From Actinomycetota bacterium (lineage in GTDB: Bacteria > Actinomycetota > Thermoleophilia > Gaiellales > Gaiellaceae), in assembly GCA_013817555.1 (NCBI GenBank), contig JACDCN010000135.1, positions 1-6,078 on the forward strand: DNA of 6,078 nt, read 5' to 3'. Under the pieces are notes generated by a model. That model made no database searches. It was not told the DNA's origin and worked only from the letters and a program-made list of their open reading frames with translations. Positions 5,958 to 6,078 of the stretch are shown here, one piece after another. The translations under genes were made by a program, and so were the position numbers. The stretch's first letter is position 1, and every line of letters begins with the position of its first letter.

Positions 5958-6078
5958 GGAGATGTCCAAGGCAATACAGATTCGAGATGTGCCTGACGAC
6001 GTCCACGCGGCAGTCCGGGCTCGCGCCGCCGCGGCGGGAATGTCGATGTCGGAGTACCTCCGCGACGAGCTCTTACGG
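5956..6078 (+). CDS. FitA/VapB-like ribbon-helix-helix antitoxin, C-terminus outside window
   Basis: The first 41 residues are visible and the frame is open to the window end. The N-terminus KAIQIRDVPDDVHAAV (5-20) gives the beta strand that enters the DNA major groove and the first helix. ARAAAAGMSMSEYLRDELLR (22-41) gives the turn and second helix typical of FitA/VapB-type antitoxins. The protein would bind DNA as a dimer and, through its missing C-terminal tail, block a toxin, usually a PIN-domain ribonuclease (VapC/FitB) encoded immediately downstream; that gene is not in the window. In-frame ATGs occur at 5947, 5956 and 5962. The one at 5947 overlaps the predicted -10 and is unlikely. 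5962 gives the start MSKAIQIRD and is as good as 5956. No spaced Shine-Dalgarno is visible. Some RHH proteins without toxins look similar, so toxin-antitoxin status is inferred. Confidence 0.85.
   Translation, partial: MEMSKAIQIRDVPDDVHAAVRARAAAAGMSMSEYLRDELLR

Noticed and set aside
5667..5996. 109-codon plus-strand open frame across the divergent promoter region
   Set aside because: It overlaps both the dipeptidase N-terminus and the antitoxin start in another frame, and its composition is Arg-rich shadow sequence.
5815..6006. N-terminal extension of the dipeptidase to an ATG at 6006
   Set aside because: It would overlap the antitoxin gene and both promoters. The extra residues (rich in His, Thr and Arg) do not fit M20 N-termini.
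1..6078. CRISPR arrays, tRNA or rRNA genes, insertion sequences
   Set aside because: No regularly spaced repeats, RNA gene signatures, transposase motifs or terminal inverted repeats were seen on either strand.

Overview
The window looks like a piece of a high-GC actinobacterial chromosome. It has strongly GC-biased codon third positions, GTG and TTG starts, tightly packed and overlapping genes, and almost no Shine-Dalgarno sequences. The protein style resembles deep-branching, Thermoleophilia/Gaiella-like Actinomycetota, but that placement is an impression from memory and was not computed.

Layout. On the plus strand from the left edge (2-2641): a YtcJ-type metal-dependent amidohydrolase missing its N-terminus, a class I SAM-dependent methyltransferase starting inside the amidohydrolase stop codon (GTGA overlap), and a small HxlR-family winged-helix regulator with its own predicted promoter. 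These genes run tail-to-tail into a minus-strand cluster. A 10-bp perfect inverted repeat lies between the two groups and probably ends transcription from both sides. The minus-strand cluster reads from about 5814 down to 2746: an M20-family dipeptidase, an M20B peptidase T-like tripeptidase overlapping it by a few bases, and a glyoxalase/VOC-fold protein 32 bases further on. The two peptidases form a plausible peptide-scavenging pair, with tripeptides trimmed by the PepT-like enzyme and dipeptides by the other. The VOC protein has no obvious link to that job.

At the right edge, divergent from the dipeptidase, a ribbon-helix-helix (FitA/VapB-like) antitoxin begins and runs off the window. A tandem 9-bp repeat (TTGCATGCG twice) and a cluster of related half-sites lie just upstream, suggesting autoregulation. 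A PIN-domain toxin is expected just outside the window.

The most general signal is that three gene starts (HxlR, VOC, dipeptidase) have a TANNNT -10-like hexamer ending 6-8 bases before the start codon and no Shine-Dalgarno. The antitoxin start is similar, with 4 or 10 bases depending on which ATG is used. This fits leaderless transcription. Nothing in the window is clearly a new biological system; the antitoxin locus and the leaderless-promoter pattern are the parts most worth following up.
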